From: Macrobrachium rosenbergii
Taxonomy: Eukaryota; Arthropoda; Malacostraca; Decapoda; Palaemonidae
Assembly (NCBI RefSeq): GCF_040412425.1
Contig: NC_089767.1
Location: 124,001-188,000 of the forward strand
Length of the DNA stretch: 64,000 bases
Direction of reading: 5' to 3'
Notes under the pieces: generated by a model
Seen by the model: the letters and a program-made list of their open reading frames with translations, nothing else
Told to the model about the DNA's origin: nothing
The model's database searches: none
Shown: piece by piece, positions 10,195 through 21,081 of the stretch
Layout of the letters: the number at the start of each line of letters is the position of its first letter
How positions within the stretch are numbered: the stretch's first letter is position 1
Translations under genes and position numbers: made by a program

Positions 10195-12429
10195 TCATAG
10201 TCGATCCCGAGCTGCATTGCGTTGAGCTTGATCCTTGAGAGGGCGTCTGCTACAGGGTTCTTCCTGCCAGGGAGATATTTGATTGTGCAGGTGAACTCCG
10301 TGATAGCCGTGAGATGCTGCTGCTGCCTGGAAGACCATGTGTCCCCCTGCTTTGCGAAGGCGTGGACCAGCGGCTGGTGGTCCGTCCAGATTGTGAAGGG
10401 CGTGCCCTCCAGTAGGAACTTTAATGCCGTACCGCCCAATACACTGCGCAGAGTTCCCTGTCGAAGGTGCTGTAGCGGGACTCTGCGGGGCTGAACTTCC
10501 TGCTGAAGAAGGCGATAGGCTGGGGGGCTCCAGCGACGACCTGCTCCAGGACGGCCCCACAGGCGATATTGCTGGCACCCATCATTAGCTGGAGGAGGGC
10601 GTTGGGCTCCTGGTGGGCCAAGGCAGTTGCCTCGGCGAGGGCGGCCTTCGTCAGGGAGACGTCCCGCTGTTGGTTGGGGCCTCACACTAAGGTCCTCAGG
10701 TGGCCCTTCAGGATCTCCGTCAGGGGGGCCATGGTGTGCGCAACCCCGGGGATGAACTTCCTGTAGTAGTTAACCATCCCATGGAATTCCTGTACGGCCT
10801 TGACAGAGGTAGGGGTGGGGAACCTGGCAACGGCTGCGACCTACGATGTGAGTGAACAGACACCCCCCGGGGATATCTCGCGGCCCAGGAAGTCGACTCT
10901 TTCAACGCTGAAGGTGCACTTATCGAACCTGACGATGAGGTCGTTCTCCTGCAGGTGCTTCAGGACCTTCCGGATGTGTCGCAGGTGTTCTTTGTGGGAT
11001 CTGGAAAAAATCAGAATGTCATCTACATAACAGATGCAGTTCAGGTCCCCCAGGATGCTGTCCATCAGTCTCTGGAAGGTTGCCCCTGCGTTTCTCAGGC
11101 GGAAGGTGGAGAAGGCAAAGACATAGGGTCCGAGGGGCGTGATGATGGCAGTCTTGGGGATGTCCTCTGGAGCTACTGGTCCTGAAAGTAGGACTTCAAC
11201 AGATCTAATTTAGAAAATATTTTGGCCCCGTGAAAAGAGGCCGTGAGATCTTGCATGTTTGGAAGGGGATAGTGATCTGGTTCCGTTGCGAGGTTGAGCT
11301 GCCTGTAGTTGCCGCAGGGTCTCCAGGAGCCATCCAGTTTCTGCACCATGTGGAGGGGGGAGGCCCACGGGTTGGAGGCCTTCCTGCATATGCCAGTACA
11401 CTCCATCTCGGCGAAAGCGTCCTTGGACTCCTGAAGTCGGCGAGGGGGAAGCCTCTGAAATTTTGCGTGCGTTGGGGGTCCCTTTGTTTTAATGCGGTGG
11501 TAGATTCCGTGCTTGGCAGGGGCCCCAGGCGCCTGATGCAGTTCGGGCTTGAAGACGTCAGGGAACTCCTTCAGCAGCTGGGCGTACTGGTGCAGGGTGA
11601 CAGAGCAGATGGCGGGCGCACTGGCGCCCATCGCCAGAGGGAGGGACTGGCAGGGGTCAGTGTTCATCAGGTGCTTGCGACCGATGTCAACTGCCACGCT
11701 GAAGTGGGCGAGGAAATCCGTGCCCGGGAGTGGGGTCATCACGTCCGCGACTGTGAAATTCCAGTTGTACCTACGGCCAAGGATGGAGACCGATAGGAGC
11801 TTGGTGCCGTAGGAGAGGATGGGGGACCCGTTGGCGGCCATTAGGGAGGCAGCCGGGTCCGGCGGGCATTTGCGGTCCTCTCTGGATGGCGGGAAGACTG
11901 ATCGTACAGCCCCAGTGTCGATCAGCATCATCCTGCCGGAGATGGTATTGCGGACGTAAAAACCTACTGGTTCTGGGCTCCTGGGTTCCTCTGCTGCCAC
12001 GGCGGCCTGTGCTGTTGGCCGCCGCCTCTTTTGTTTTTTGGATGGGCGAAAGAGCAGGGGGGTTGACAGTTCCGGGCGTCCTTGCTGTACCACTGGTGGT
12101 AGTAGCAAGGCCCCAGCGGTTGCTTCTTCTGGTGACAGGTTGGCCACCTCCTGGTTACGGTGCTTATCTCCCCCTCCACGGTCTCCTCCGGCTGGAGGGA
12201 GTTGATGGGATGTGCGGGCGTGGATGCCCGCTTTGCTGCCCTCGTGGAGTCTGTTAGCTGCTGCGCCGTCCTGATCAGGCTGTCGAGCAGCAGGGTATAA
12301 GGCTCGAGGATCTGGGTCCGAAGCTCCGGGAGGAGCTGACGGAGGATCTCCCTTGACAGGCTTATCTCCGACTGCCTGCCGCTGCCGTCCATCCCGGGTA
12401 GGATGAGGAGGTCCTGAATCACATTCCAT
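10195..12429 (-). pseudogene. gypsy protease, reverse transcriptase and RNase H, frameshifted
   Basis: The frame at 12429-11173 contains the aspartic protease motif 'MLIDTGAVRSVFPPS' and then RT motifs up to 'KIFSKLDLLKSYFQDQ'. In the usual 'DL..AYHQ' block the sequence is slightly altered. A new frame (11065-10841) gives the catalytic 'YVDDILIFSRSH'. A third (10685-9876) gives RNase H, including 'FTIWTDHQPLVHAF' and 'YLPGRKNPVADALSRI'. The domain order PR-RT-RH-IN is that of Ty3/gypsy. The frame changes near 11170 and 10690-10840 make it non-functional as read. Confidence 0.88.
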
Positions 12430-12880
12430 GTCTCCCCGAGGTTCAGGTCGTGGCAGGGGTTGTTGGTGAGGTCAAGGGTGCAGGCGGCCCTCTCGGAGAT
12501 GGGCAGGGAGCAGGTCTCAATGAGAGGCCTTAAGCATTTGGTAGGTGGCGGGACATGTGGCAGACACCCACGGGGCGATCTTCCTGTAGACCTCTTCCGG
12601 GAGGGCGTTTATCACGGCGTCTGCCTGCAACACCTCGTCGGTAAGTACCGCCAGCCTGAACTGCCCCTCGACCCTGTAGAGCCATGATGACGGGATGCTG
12701 TGCGTGAAGGGAGGCAGCTTTATGGCGAGGGCAGACCTGACTTGGTCCATCAGGATGGGCAGCACACGAGGAGCGGGTACCGGTGTGGAGGAGCGCGTGA
12801 GCCTTGGCGTAGGGGAGGGCACAAGCAGGTTTGTGCGAGGGAGACATCAGAGTCCGCGAAGTTCGCAGTTATTTGTATGT
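11964..12880 (-). pseudogene. gypsy gag remnant with CHCC box
   Basis: The frame at 12822-12517 contains a gag core ('IKLPPFTHSIPSSWLYRVEG' and 'VINALPEEVYRKIAPW'), typical of CsRn1-like gag. A second frame (12422-11964) continues to the nucleic-acid-binding box 'CYYHQWYSKDARNCQPPC', a C-x2-H-x9-C-x3-C pattern unlike the usual retroviral CCHC. Protease follows. A frameshift near 12430-12520 separates the two halves. Confidence 0.75.
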
Positions 12881-13087
12881 GGGAGGGAATGTCTGCATCC
12901 ATACTCTCTTCTGCACTCTCACTTGGGAGCGTGCCATGTGGGTCCACTAATGATGCCGGTGATCTGCCGACGACAGTTGGTACGCCTGAATGCTCTGTTA
13001 AAGTGCCGTGTTTAGTCTGCTAGGGGTGTGGGGTAGTTCATGGAGCCAAAACTAGGTCGCCGTATGGGTCCGCTAATGGCTCCGGGA

Positions 13088-13105
13088 ACCACTCCGGGGT
13101 CACCA
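13088..13105 (-). promoter_or_regulatory. gypsy primer binding site, tRNA-Trp type
   Basis: One base after the LTR, the minus strand reads 'tggtgaccccggagtggt'. Its first 11 bases are complementary to the 3' end of animal tRNA-Trp including CCA; the rest is partly diverged. Confidence 0.7.
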
Positions 13106-13106
13106 C

Positions 13107-13474
13107 TGTGAGAGGTTGTAAAGAAGAGAGCAGGAGGACATGTACTGCTATTTTATTGAGAGAGCTGGCCGCTTATAAAGCAGCGTACAGGCGTCATACA
13201 AAGACATACAATGGGATACAGGTGACCCGAGGTCAATTGTTCTCAATGCGAAACAGGACAGGTAAATACAAATAACATGTAAAAATAAAATTACAAGAAT
13301 GGACACAATAATGTTCTGACACATGTACAACGTAAACAGGCACAAATGAATAAGTAACAGATACAATTTTACGTAGATAAAATATGGCTATTTAGCGTGA
13401 CCTAAGTTCATGGGAAAGGCACCATAGAAAACGGGATGTTCACTATAGAAAACCCGTTGAGTGGGGGCTTTACA
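13107..13474 (-). repeat. gypsy 5' LTR (TG...CA, 368 bp)
   Basis: Read on the minus strand it starts TGTAAAG and ends CTCTCACA. Near its end are a TATA-like 'tttataagc' and a polyadenylation signal 'caataaaata' followed by a transcript-end-like region. Its first 82 bp are duplicated at 8740-8821. Confidence 0.85.
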
Positions 13475-13477
13475 CTG

Positions 13478-13733
13478 TAACCTCTTCCATTCCTTTTACT
13501 GTTCAGTACTTTCATTCATATTCTCTGTCTTCCATCTTACTTTCCTCAACCCTCTCCTGACAGTTGTTTCATAGTGCTTCTTCAACTGCAAAAGATTTTC
13601 CTCTTGCCACATCTTTAAGGCCACTTTATTCCACTTGACTTCACTTTCAACACTGAATGACCTTGTCAGAGGTTCAAGCACTTGCTTGGCCTTTGGCCTG
13701 AATTCTGTATTCCGTTCCATTCCTTTCATTCAC
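13478..13733 (+). repeat. dispersed repeat, copy 1 (SINE or LINE 3'-end type)
   Basis: It matches 62219-62410. Shared blocks are 'cattccttttactgt', 'ccctctcctgacagttgtt' and 'aatgacct..cag', ending in a 'ttctgtattcc' stretch. Similar sequence is, as I recall, common in decapod DNA. There is no coding potential. Confidence 0.7.
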
Positions 13734-14165
13734 CGGACGACGCTAAACACTTTTTCTTCGGCCATCATCAAGAGACGATGTCTTGCTGTGCTCCAACGAA
13801 CTGCTTAATTAGAACTTGGGGTTTATTTTATGAGTGTTAGTTCCAACACAAATACAAACCTTCAGTCTTTACATAGGATTTTGCTTGTGATGTGAGCTGA
13901 AACTGCTGTTAATTTTCAAAGAGCCGCTAGCTACTGACCATGGGGGGGGGGAGCCCTCCTACCCATTGGTCTGATTTCCACCTTGCTTTTGGCTGCCGTC
14001 AGGTGAAGACGTCTCTGCACTTTTCTGTCCAACTGCTGTTTGCTTTCCTCTCTCGTGTCGTTTTTGTGTACTGTATACGAGTGTGTTTACTCGTATCTGT
14101 TTGCTTTACATCTACAGTATAATGCAAATCTCTAACTTACAACAGCCTGGTGAGAGGAAACCTTT

Positions 14166-14977
14166 TATAGTGCTCCCCCACTTTTATTCAGGGATAGGTT
14201 CCAGAACCCACTACAAAAATACAGAAATCCCCTCTAAAAATACTTATAACTGGCTTACAACTGCCAAAAACCCTGCACCCCTTAAACGAAGATGCTTAAA
14301 ACTGCCAATTTTAACAGTTCACTGCCTAATTTAATAGTTCAAACAAAAATATACCTTAAATTATCATACTAAAACAATTTTTTAACATCATTCCAAATAA
14401 AAATGCAACCCAAACCATCATCCAAAAACACACAGTCATCTTACATTCCCCCTTACAACTGTTAGTCTTAAGTATGTACACCCCTAAAATGCTTATAACT
14501 GCCTGTTTTAACAGCTCATCGCCCAGCTTAACAGTTCAAACAAAAATATGCCTCAAACTATCATCCCAGAACACCCCAGTATCATTTCAACATTACGTAC
14601 CTGCCTACAGCTGTTACTCGTATAATTCAGACAGTCATGTTTTCTTTTGCCTAACGAAACTTTGCGTATCGTCTACTGTACTCTGCATAATGTATGTACA
14701 TTATTATATTTTGCTGTGTTGTAAGATTATTTTTGAAATATTTACTGTACAGTACGTATTTTACGATAGTACTACTGTATAGAGCATATCTAAAATACAT
14801 GGGTAGTTTAGAATGACTGGACACATTCCTCCAAAAAGAATGTTACTTTTGTTACATCACGTTAGTATTTTTGTGATTACTTACAAATACATTTATGATA
14901 AAAAAAATGATTTACTACAGCAAGTTCTTGGTTTAGGTCATTTGTGGTTTGTCCCCACCATCTCACACTTATTAAAA

Positions 14978-15061
<84 letters not shown>

Positions 15062-15163
15062 ATACATATCCTTTAATGAAAAACACAGCAAAATATCAAT
15101 AAAACATTATTTCACTTACAGAATCCAATTATACTGTGCTTGGACTTTGATTTAAACACCTCA

Positions 15164-15230
<67 letters not shown>

Positions 15231-15330
15231 ATACATATGCTTTAATGAAAAACACAGCAAAATATCAAAACATTATTTCACTTATAGGATCCATTTATGC
15301 TGTGCTTGGACTTTGATTTAAACACCTCAG

Positions 15331-15367
<37 letters not shown>

Positions 15368-15575
15368 AGTATACATATCCTTCAGTGAAAAAATACAGTA
15401 ATTAGTGAATACTTAGTGTTGCTGTATGAAAAAAAGCAAATTAGTGATAACTTTAGAGATACGGTCCATAGTAAAATTCACGAATTGGTGAAAGTTCCCT
15501 CATAAGATTGAAAGGTATGTGCCCCAAAACTTTTCGACAGAGTGAAGCACATAAAAGTGGGGGTCCACTGTATTA
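14166..15575. mobile_element. TIR element (Tigger-like MITE) inside DIRS D
   Basis: The left end near 14170 ('tagtgctcccccacttttat') and the reverse complement of the right end near 15570 ('cagtggacccccacttttat') form inverted termini with TA next to them. Inside are copies of a 'cttataactgcc...ttaacag' motif (14240-14560) and a tandem array whose units each carry a (CT)n block. No transposase frame is visible, so it would have been moved in trans. Confidence 0.65.
14981..15364 (+). repeat. three (CT)n arrays in a larger tandem repeat
   Basis: The (CT)n blocks are at 14981-15058, 15166-15227 and 15334-15364. Each is followed by 'agtatacatat.ct.ta.tgaa', and the last two are preceded by the same segment including 'gtgcttggactttgatttaa'. 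The unit is therefore about 160-185 bp including its microsatellite. Confidence 0.9.
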
Positions 15576-15579
15576 CTAT

Positions 15580-17900
15580 AAGGCATTGCTCAGGTAAAAA
15601 CAAACCTTGTAATTGGTTCCTCCCCTCGTTAGAGATAGACCCCCATACTTTGTGTACGTCATGCAGGAAGCATGTCTTCAATCAAAATACTAGTCCGTGT
15701 AGTGAGTGTCAAGTCTGGCCTTCCGAACACTGGGTGAAGTTTGCTCGGAAAAAGAAGAGAGAGAAGAAAGTATCTTTGGCGTCATCAGAGTGCAATACTC
15801 CTCTGGTGACACCGAAGATTCTCTCTGATTAGTTCTTGCCCCGGCCAAGCTTCCACTTTCTCCTTCTCCATCTCATACTGCGTCGTCGGTAGAGAGCCAG
15901 CATAGGGGAACTGTTGACTAGTTTGACTACTCTGGTGGTCTCTGTTCACTCAGAGGGGGAATTGTCCTCAGGAGGACAATCCATCCCTCTTGAGGCAAAG
16001 GGAGATGGCCTCACTTAACCCGACTTGTCTTACAGGTGTTGTGGAGGGGCTTAGGGAGTTATGGCCATCCCTGTTCCTCCCGGGGGAGCCAAGTGTTGAG
16101 GGTTTGATCTACTAGAAGGCTTTCCAGTAACTGCTTCCACCATAACTGTCACTCCTTCTACGGATACATTGTCTACCGGCTTGAGGGTCACCGCTACATC
16201 AGTGATGCCTTCAAACATGCCTCTGATAGTGTTCCCACAAGTGTTACCCTCTACATCATCTTCCCTTGATTACATCCTTCTCCACAGCCTGCTGTCCAAG
16301 GCCTGCAGTGATTGGAAGAAGAAGAATCGGAAGTCATCATCGTCTTCATCATGTGCTGTCACCTCCTCCCCTTCTTCCAAAGCTAGTAAGCATAGGAAGA
16401 AGAAGGCTGCCTCTCCCAGCCATAAGAAGTCCTGTAGGGCTTCTGATGGCCAGCCCTCTTCCATGGAGAAGGCTAAGGGTTCTCTCGCTAGCGGTACTAC
16501 CAGTACTGCAGCTCCTGTTGCCACCGGCACAGGAGCAACAGCTGCCCTGGGTTCCACAGACCCTTGGTGCAACGGTACCGCTCCCAGAAAGTCACCTTCC
16601 CAGGCCAGTAATGGTCCTTGGGTCCAGCTGCTACCCTGACCCAGCAAGAGATAGTGAGTAGAGAGCTTTCAGGCACTCACTCACCCCCTTCCTGTTCTCT
16701 TAAGGGAATGGTGCAAGGGTACCAGAATGGTGATGTTGGCCTACCGGTCTGCTCACCATGGAAAGGCAAGATCCAGCATTCTTCTACTGTAGAGGCTTCG
16801 GCTTCTAAGAAGACTGTAGCACATCTTCATGAAAGCATGTGACGGTACTGCTCTCTCCGACCTGTACAGCCATCGTCACTACAGGTTGATGACTGCCCAT
16901 GGCCTTACTCACCTGCCGGGGGATTCAACCCTGACAAGTCCAGTAAGGGTGCTAGGGATCTCTCACCTGTCCCCTCCACCTCCTTGGGGTTTCCCGGGAG
17001 CCGGGAGCTGAACAGGCTTAGTGTTCGGGACCAGGACCAATCACGCTCCCATCCCAGCTGAACCATGGAAGCATATGCTACGGGTTCGGTCCTTGGGCAG
17101 GACCGGTCGTATGCTTAAGTGGTACAGAGTTCACCAGGAGGCTCTGGGAAGTATCCTTTTCCTGCAGAAGGAGTAACCTGGGAAGAAAGTGCCCTGGAAG
17201 GGCTTGAGAGCCATATGCCCCAGGACTCGGACACCACCGAGTTGCGAAGGAATTTTTTTTAGATCTTCCATTTGATACAGCAGTTTAACAATCTCGAGGA
17301 AGAGACCATGGCTTTCCCTGTGGACTGTTCTTCAGCCATCAACGCTTTTTGGGGACTCATGGTCGTGACTTGCTGAAGGGGTCTTGAACCAGGTGAATTA
17401 TCTTGTCTGGGCTGGAGAACTCACTTGGGTCTAGCTGATGGTGCAAGACACTTCATCAGCCTCTCACTCGCCAGAGGAGATACTACAATTTCTCAGAGAG
17501 GTCTTGCCAACCAAACAGGGTGACCTGGACCTGGTTTGTCTGTGTTCGGGTCTGTCACTGGACCGCCTCTGTATAGATGAAGTTTCCCTTTCGTAGCAGG
17601 AGGAAGTGACAATGGAATAGACTACCATGCAGCATTCCAGACAATTTCCTGGATAGATCTCTGTTCCTTTGCAGTGACAAAGATTGCGTCTTCCTCTTCG
17701 GGGTCTCGTAATTCTGAGGAGGAAGCCACATTCATGAGGCTGATGTCTGTTGGTAGAGCCATCTCCTACCTGGCCCACAGTCAGCTAACTTGTGGGCAAA
17801 CCTGGTGCTCAAGAGGAGAGATACTGTCTTGACTCAGGTCACCAGATTTGTCGGTTGAGTCAGCATTGGCACTTGGGAACGGACTGGTTCTGGGTCCGGT
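15580..17900 (+). pseudogene. DIRS D gag remnant
   Basis: The frame at 15542-15832 carries the DIRS gag N-terminal cysteine motif: 'SLEIDPHTLCTSC' followed by 'CSECQVWPSEHWVKFARKKK'. It parallels DIRS A gag ('SLDPHSVCTKC', 'CDECLGLSEREWIEYN'). The next part (16169-16639) is Ser/Lys/Ala-rich low complexity and matches B at about 39330-39480 at the nucleotide level. The 17130-17900 part matches B at about 40370-41050. Many frameshifts and stops are present. Confidence 0.7.
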
Positions 17901-18239
17901 TCCCTCCTCCCTAAAGGAGAAGTGAATGCCACGGTGGACAGGCTAGGGTCGAAAATAACGACCTGCTTGTTCACCTAGCAGTGGCCAAGACCTCTTGGTC
18001 TTCACGTGGCACTGCAGCATGCCTTTCTGCTTAGGTTGGCTCTTCCTCTTCAGGTCCTAGCAAGTCCCAGACTCCCAAGGGCCCACACAAGAACACCCAG
18101 TCTTCTTCTGCCTGTGTTAGGAAGGGTGTGCAGCATTGCTTTTAGCTCCCTGTCCAGCCTGGGAAAGGGTGGCAAGGGTAAGAAGGGGAAGGACAGTGGT
18201 GCAGCATTCCTTCCCCAGCTGCTGGGTGTTATAAACCAT

Positions 18240-18723
18240 CTTTTTCTCGTAGAAGACATTGGGTATGTATACCGGTCATAGACCTTCCTCCCCTGAACTG
18301 ATTCGTTCACCAGACCGAATCAAGATGGAAACAGTATGGCCAGTACTCGATGCCATCAGAGAATTCAACTTCATGCTTTCAGTGGACTTTAGGATGCATA
18401 CTTTCGAATACCTATCCTCCAGTTGCTTCATTACAGAGATGGACTTTTCGAATTTTGTCATGACCCGACAGTCCTGTTCAATTTTGAGAAGTCTGATCTC
18501 ACACCCAAGCAGAGCGTAAGTATATGGGCATGCTGAAACTAGAGTCTATCCCTCAGACTCGAGTATGAACAAGTTCAGAGAGGCAGCGCAGTTACTCCTG
18601 TCTTGACAGGAACAACCAGCTCGGCAATGACAACAGACACTTCAACATCAATATTCTGAAGCTTAAGTTGGCATTTTATCCTGTTGAGTTTCAGGATCGA
18701 GTGATGGGGCACTCTGTGGTGTT
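18240..18723 (+). pseudogene. DIRS D reverse transcriptase and RNase H fragment
   Basis: Nucleotide similarity to B runs from 'tctcgtagaaga' (compare 41615) through the gattcgttcaccaga block to 'gtggtgttaatgaatgacag' (compare 42474), with an internal deletion that removes the RT catalytic region. No open frame remains. The LINE inserted exactly at the end of this stretch. Confidence 0.7.
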
Positions 18724-18735
18724 AATGAATGACAG
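18723..18735 (+). repeat. LINE target site duplication, left copy
   Basis: The 13-mer 'taatgaatgacag' lies immediately before the LINE and is repeated at 25240-25252. It belongs to the DIRS D sequence. Confidence 0.9.
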
Positions 18736-18822
18736 CCCCCTCGACATGAGACCACCTTGACATGGTGAGGGGGCTCTTGAACCCCAGGAATTTGTTTCTG
18801 GGTTCGAGTCCAAGAGTCTCAT
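18736..18822 (+). ncRNA. candidate HDV-like self-cleaving ribozyme at the LINE 5' end
   Basis: The first 87 bases can form the nested double-pseudoknot order of HDV ribozymes. P1: 18736-18742 (CCCCCTC) with 18767-18773 (GAGGGGG). P2: 18746-18752 (ATGAGAC) with 18816-18822 (GTCTCAT). P3: 18754-18756 with 18764-18766 (ACC/GGT), loop TTGACAT. P1.1: possible GA (18759-18760) with TC (18775-18776). P4: 18777-18787 with 18798-18807, one bulged C. J4/2 is TCCAAGA and contains C-N-A-A like the catalytic J4/2 of HDV. The predicted cleavage site coincides with the target-duplication junction. HDV-like ribozymes are known to release the 5' ends of several non-LTR elements. The folding was done by eye. 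Confidence 0.75.
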
Positions 18823-19476
18823 ATACCATCATATATTACAGCTGGGAACGGGTTTATATCCGAAGCTAAATAGTGAGAACTGTGGTAGGACCATCAACTG
18901 CCCGATAATGTTCAGACCCAAAAGTTACCAGATTGGTAGCTCAAAGGCAGAACTATTTGTTAGGGCTGGACCACGGATTCCAGGGGGGTCTGGTTCTATG
19001 GATAGGAGACTCGGCATTCTATCTGGTTTGCCTATAACATGATTCGGGTGGGGATGATTGTATTCTTGTAATACTCTCAGTCCTAGCAAGAGGGTTTGGC
19101 TTACACTTGTGCCACTCTAATCATGTTGTGCCATCCCCTTTGGGGTAGGGTAGGGAGCAGACATTTGGGAGTCAGTTCTCACTTGTGCCATTGGTGGAAG
19201 AATAAAACTCCATGAAAAGCTCATGATATCTTTTTAAGGTTTTCAGGTTATTTTTTTTTTCTCTTCCCTCAAATCTTTATGCTAAGTGAAAATAAAGATT
19301 CGAGTACCCCTGGGCCCTTTGATGGTAGTGACTTGGCACAGATGACTACCGCTGGAACCTCCTGTAACAACCTTTCTTTGGAAAAAACAATAAAGAATCC
19401 AAATATAATCACACTGGAACCTTATGCTCCAGTACACAACAAATAAAAAAAAAGTAAATATCGTCTTGACCCAACC

Positions 19477-20775
19477 TTGACTCACTTCGACTCCCTCTTT
19501 GGGAGTGGAAGTTGGTCAAGGTTTCTAACCATGGAAACAGAACAGCAAATCTCAGCCCTAAAGTTGGAAAACTTCTTATTAAAAAGACACTCAATGACAG
19601 AAATGTCGTTTAGACAAATAAAAATGAAGACGTGGCTTGTAGAAGCCACAACAAAAAACCAGTCTGAAGAATATCTATCAATAAAAAATGTTGACAATAT
19701 AAATGTAAAAGTAAAGAAGCATGACACTATGAACAGCATTCAGGGTACTATTGTACTTCCTGAAAATAATGACGAACCGGTTGATAAATATATACTGTTG
19801 GACTCTCTTAAAATGAGATATACCAAAGTCCAAGACTGTGAGGTATATATAATACTAAGTAAACAAAATAATAAAGTACTAAGAAATGCAAAAATAAAAT
19901 TTGAGGGTCAACATTTACCTCAAAAAATAAAAATTTTGGGGCAAAATAGAGAACTGAGACCTTATGTTCCCAAGCCACTACAATGTCAAAATTGTAGTAA
20001 ATATGGACACACAAAGAAAAACTGTCGAAACGAGCCTGTATGTGCTTATTGTGGATCTGACGAACATGCCACACAGTGGAAATGTAGTGAGCCAAAATGT
20101 ATAAACTGTGGACAGGATCATCATGCTAGGTCCAAGGAGTGTGTGCACTACATATACAATACAGAATTGAAAATGTTACAAGAACGAACAGGGATGTCTA
20201 TCAAAGAAGCTAAATTGGAATTAAAAGTGAGAGGAATGCAAGATCCATCTAAGAAACATACTTATTCTTTAATAACAGGAACCAGTAAGGAAACAAAAAT
20301 GCATAGAAATAGAAATAACGAAGCTCAGAAAAGTAAATCACAAGAAGAAATTAATGCCCAAGGGAAAAAAATTAAAATGGTAAAGAATAAAGAAACTGGT
20401 ACAAATGATATGGATGACATTTTATCAAATTCATTTGAAATATTGATGCAATTAGGGACACAGGAGGGTGCTACTACTGAAGTAACAGAGGAGGGACCTG
20501 ACAGACTGGAAATTAAAGATAAAAAAAGGCCATTGGAAAGAACACCACCCAAAACAAAGAAACCAACAATTGTTAGGGAAACATCAGTTAAATCAAAGAT
20601 AAAAGATACGAAGAAGGAACAAAAACAAAAACAAGTTAAGAATATACCATTATCCCCTAAAATAACAGTAAAACCAATGGATACTGATATCCAAGATACC
20701 GAAGAAGTGGAAGACAATCGTACCTTAGACAATAATGAATATGTCACCAATAATTGGTACAATAAGAACAAGTAA
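19477..20775 (+). CDS. LINE ORF1, gag-like RNA-binding protein with three CCHC knuckles
   Basis: An intact 432-codon frame; the likely start is either 19477 or the Met at 19531. The N-terminal half has no motif I can name with certainty, but the segment ending 'IKFEGQHLPQKIKI' and 'RPYVPKPLQCQNC' is typical of I/Jockey-type ORF1. Three zinc knuckles follow: 'CQNCSKYGHTKKNC', 'CAYCGSDEHATQWKC' and 'CINCGQDHHARSKEC'. The C-terminal third is Lys-rich and low in complexity. The protein should bind the element's RNA as part of the RNP. It is the only unbroken frame of the LINE. ORF2 follows after about 300 bp. Confidence 0.85.
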   Translation: MTHFDSLFGSGSWSRFLTMETEQQISALKLENFLLKRHSMTEMSFRQIKMKTWLVEATTKNQSEEYLSIKNVDNINVKVKKHDTMNSIQGTIVLPENNDEPVDKYILLDSLKMRYTKVQDCEVYIILSKQNNKVLRNAKIKFEGQHLPQKIKILGQNRELRPYVPKPLQCQNCSKYGHTKKNCRNEPVCAYCGSDEHATQWKCSEPKCINCGQDHHARSKECVHYIYNTELKMLQERTGMSIKEAKLELKVRGMQDPSKKHTYSLITGTSKETKMHRNRNNEAQKSKSQEEINAQGKKIKMVKNKETGTNDMDDILSNSFEILMQLGTQEGATTEVTEEGPDRLEIKDKKRPLERTPPKTKKPTIVRETSVKSKIKDTKKEQKQKQVKNIPLSPKITVKPMDTDIQDTEEVEDNRTLDNNEYVTNNWYNKNK

Positions 20776-21081
20776 ATAAATAAATATACATGACAACTCT
20801 TGTGGATGTAATGATTGTTTCATTGCATTGTGCAACAATAACAAAAACATAACAAAAGATGGCTTAACAAACATTATAAGAAACTTTATGAAATATAGAA
20901 AAAAAGAAACCACAGAATTGAGTACCCATGAAAAAGGTTGCATGTGCGTCGAGCACTTAGTATATTATAAGGTAAAACAAATTAATGTCATGAGTAAATT
21001 ATTAGAAAAAATCCAAATTGATAACACAAAAAAAGAGAGTAAAACTTGACTGCTATATAATAAAATATTTTCAATAGCTAT

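Larger units (their letters stand above)
8740..13474 (-). mobile_element. Ty3/gypsy LTR retrotransposon, CsRn1-like
   Basis: On the minus strand the order is a 368-bp LTR (13474-13107), primer binding site, gag, protease, RT, RNase H, integrase and the start of the 3' LTR (8821-8740). The primer site matches the 3' end of tRNA-Trp, and gag has a C-x2-H-x9-C-x3-C box; both are, to my knowledge, typical of the CsRn1 clade. The internal region is GC-rich compared with its neighbours. Reading the proteins needs at least four frames, so the copy is inactive. The 3' LTR is cut after 82 bp by the end of DIRS C. No target duplication can be tested because one LTR end is missing. Confidence 0.88.

Noticed and set aside
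8902..10500. Plus-strand open frames over the gypsy element
   Set aside because: High GC gives long shadow frames; the minus strand carries the integrase, RNase H and RT motifs.
16266..16661. Minus and second plus frames over DIRS D gag
   Set aside because: Low-complexity shadows without motifs.
18801..18811. 'ggttcgagtcc' as a tRNA or SINE B-box
   Set aside because: No A-box at a suitable distance and no cloverleaf; the bases are better explained as P4 and J4/2 of the ribozyme-like fold.
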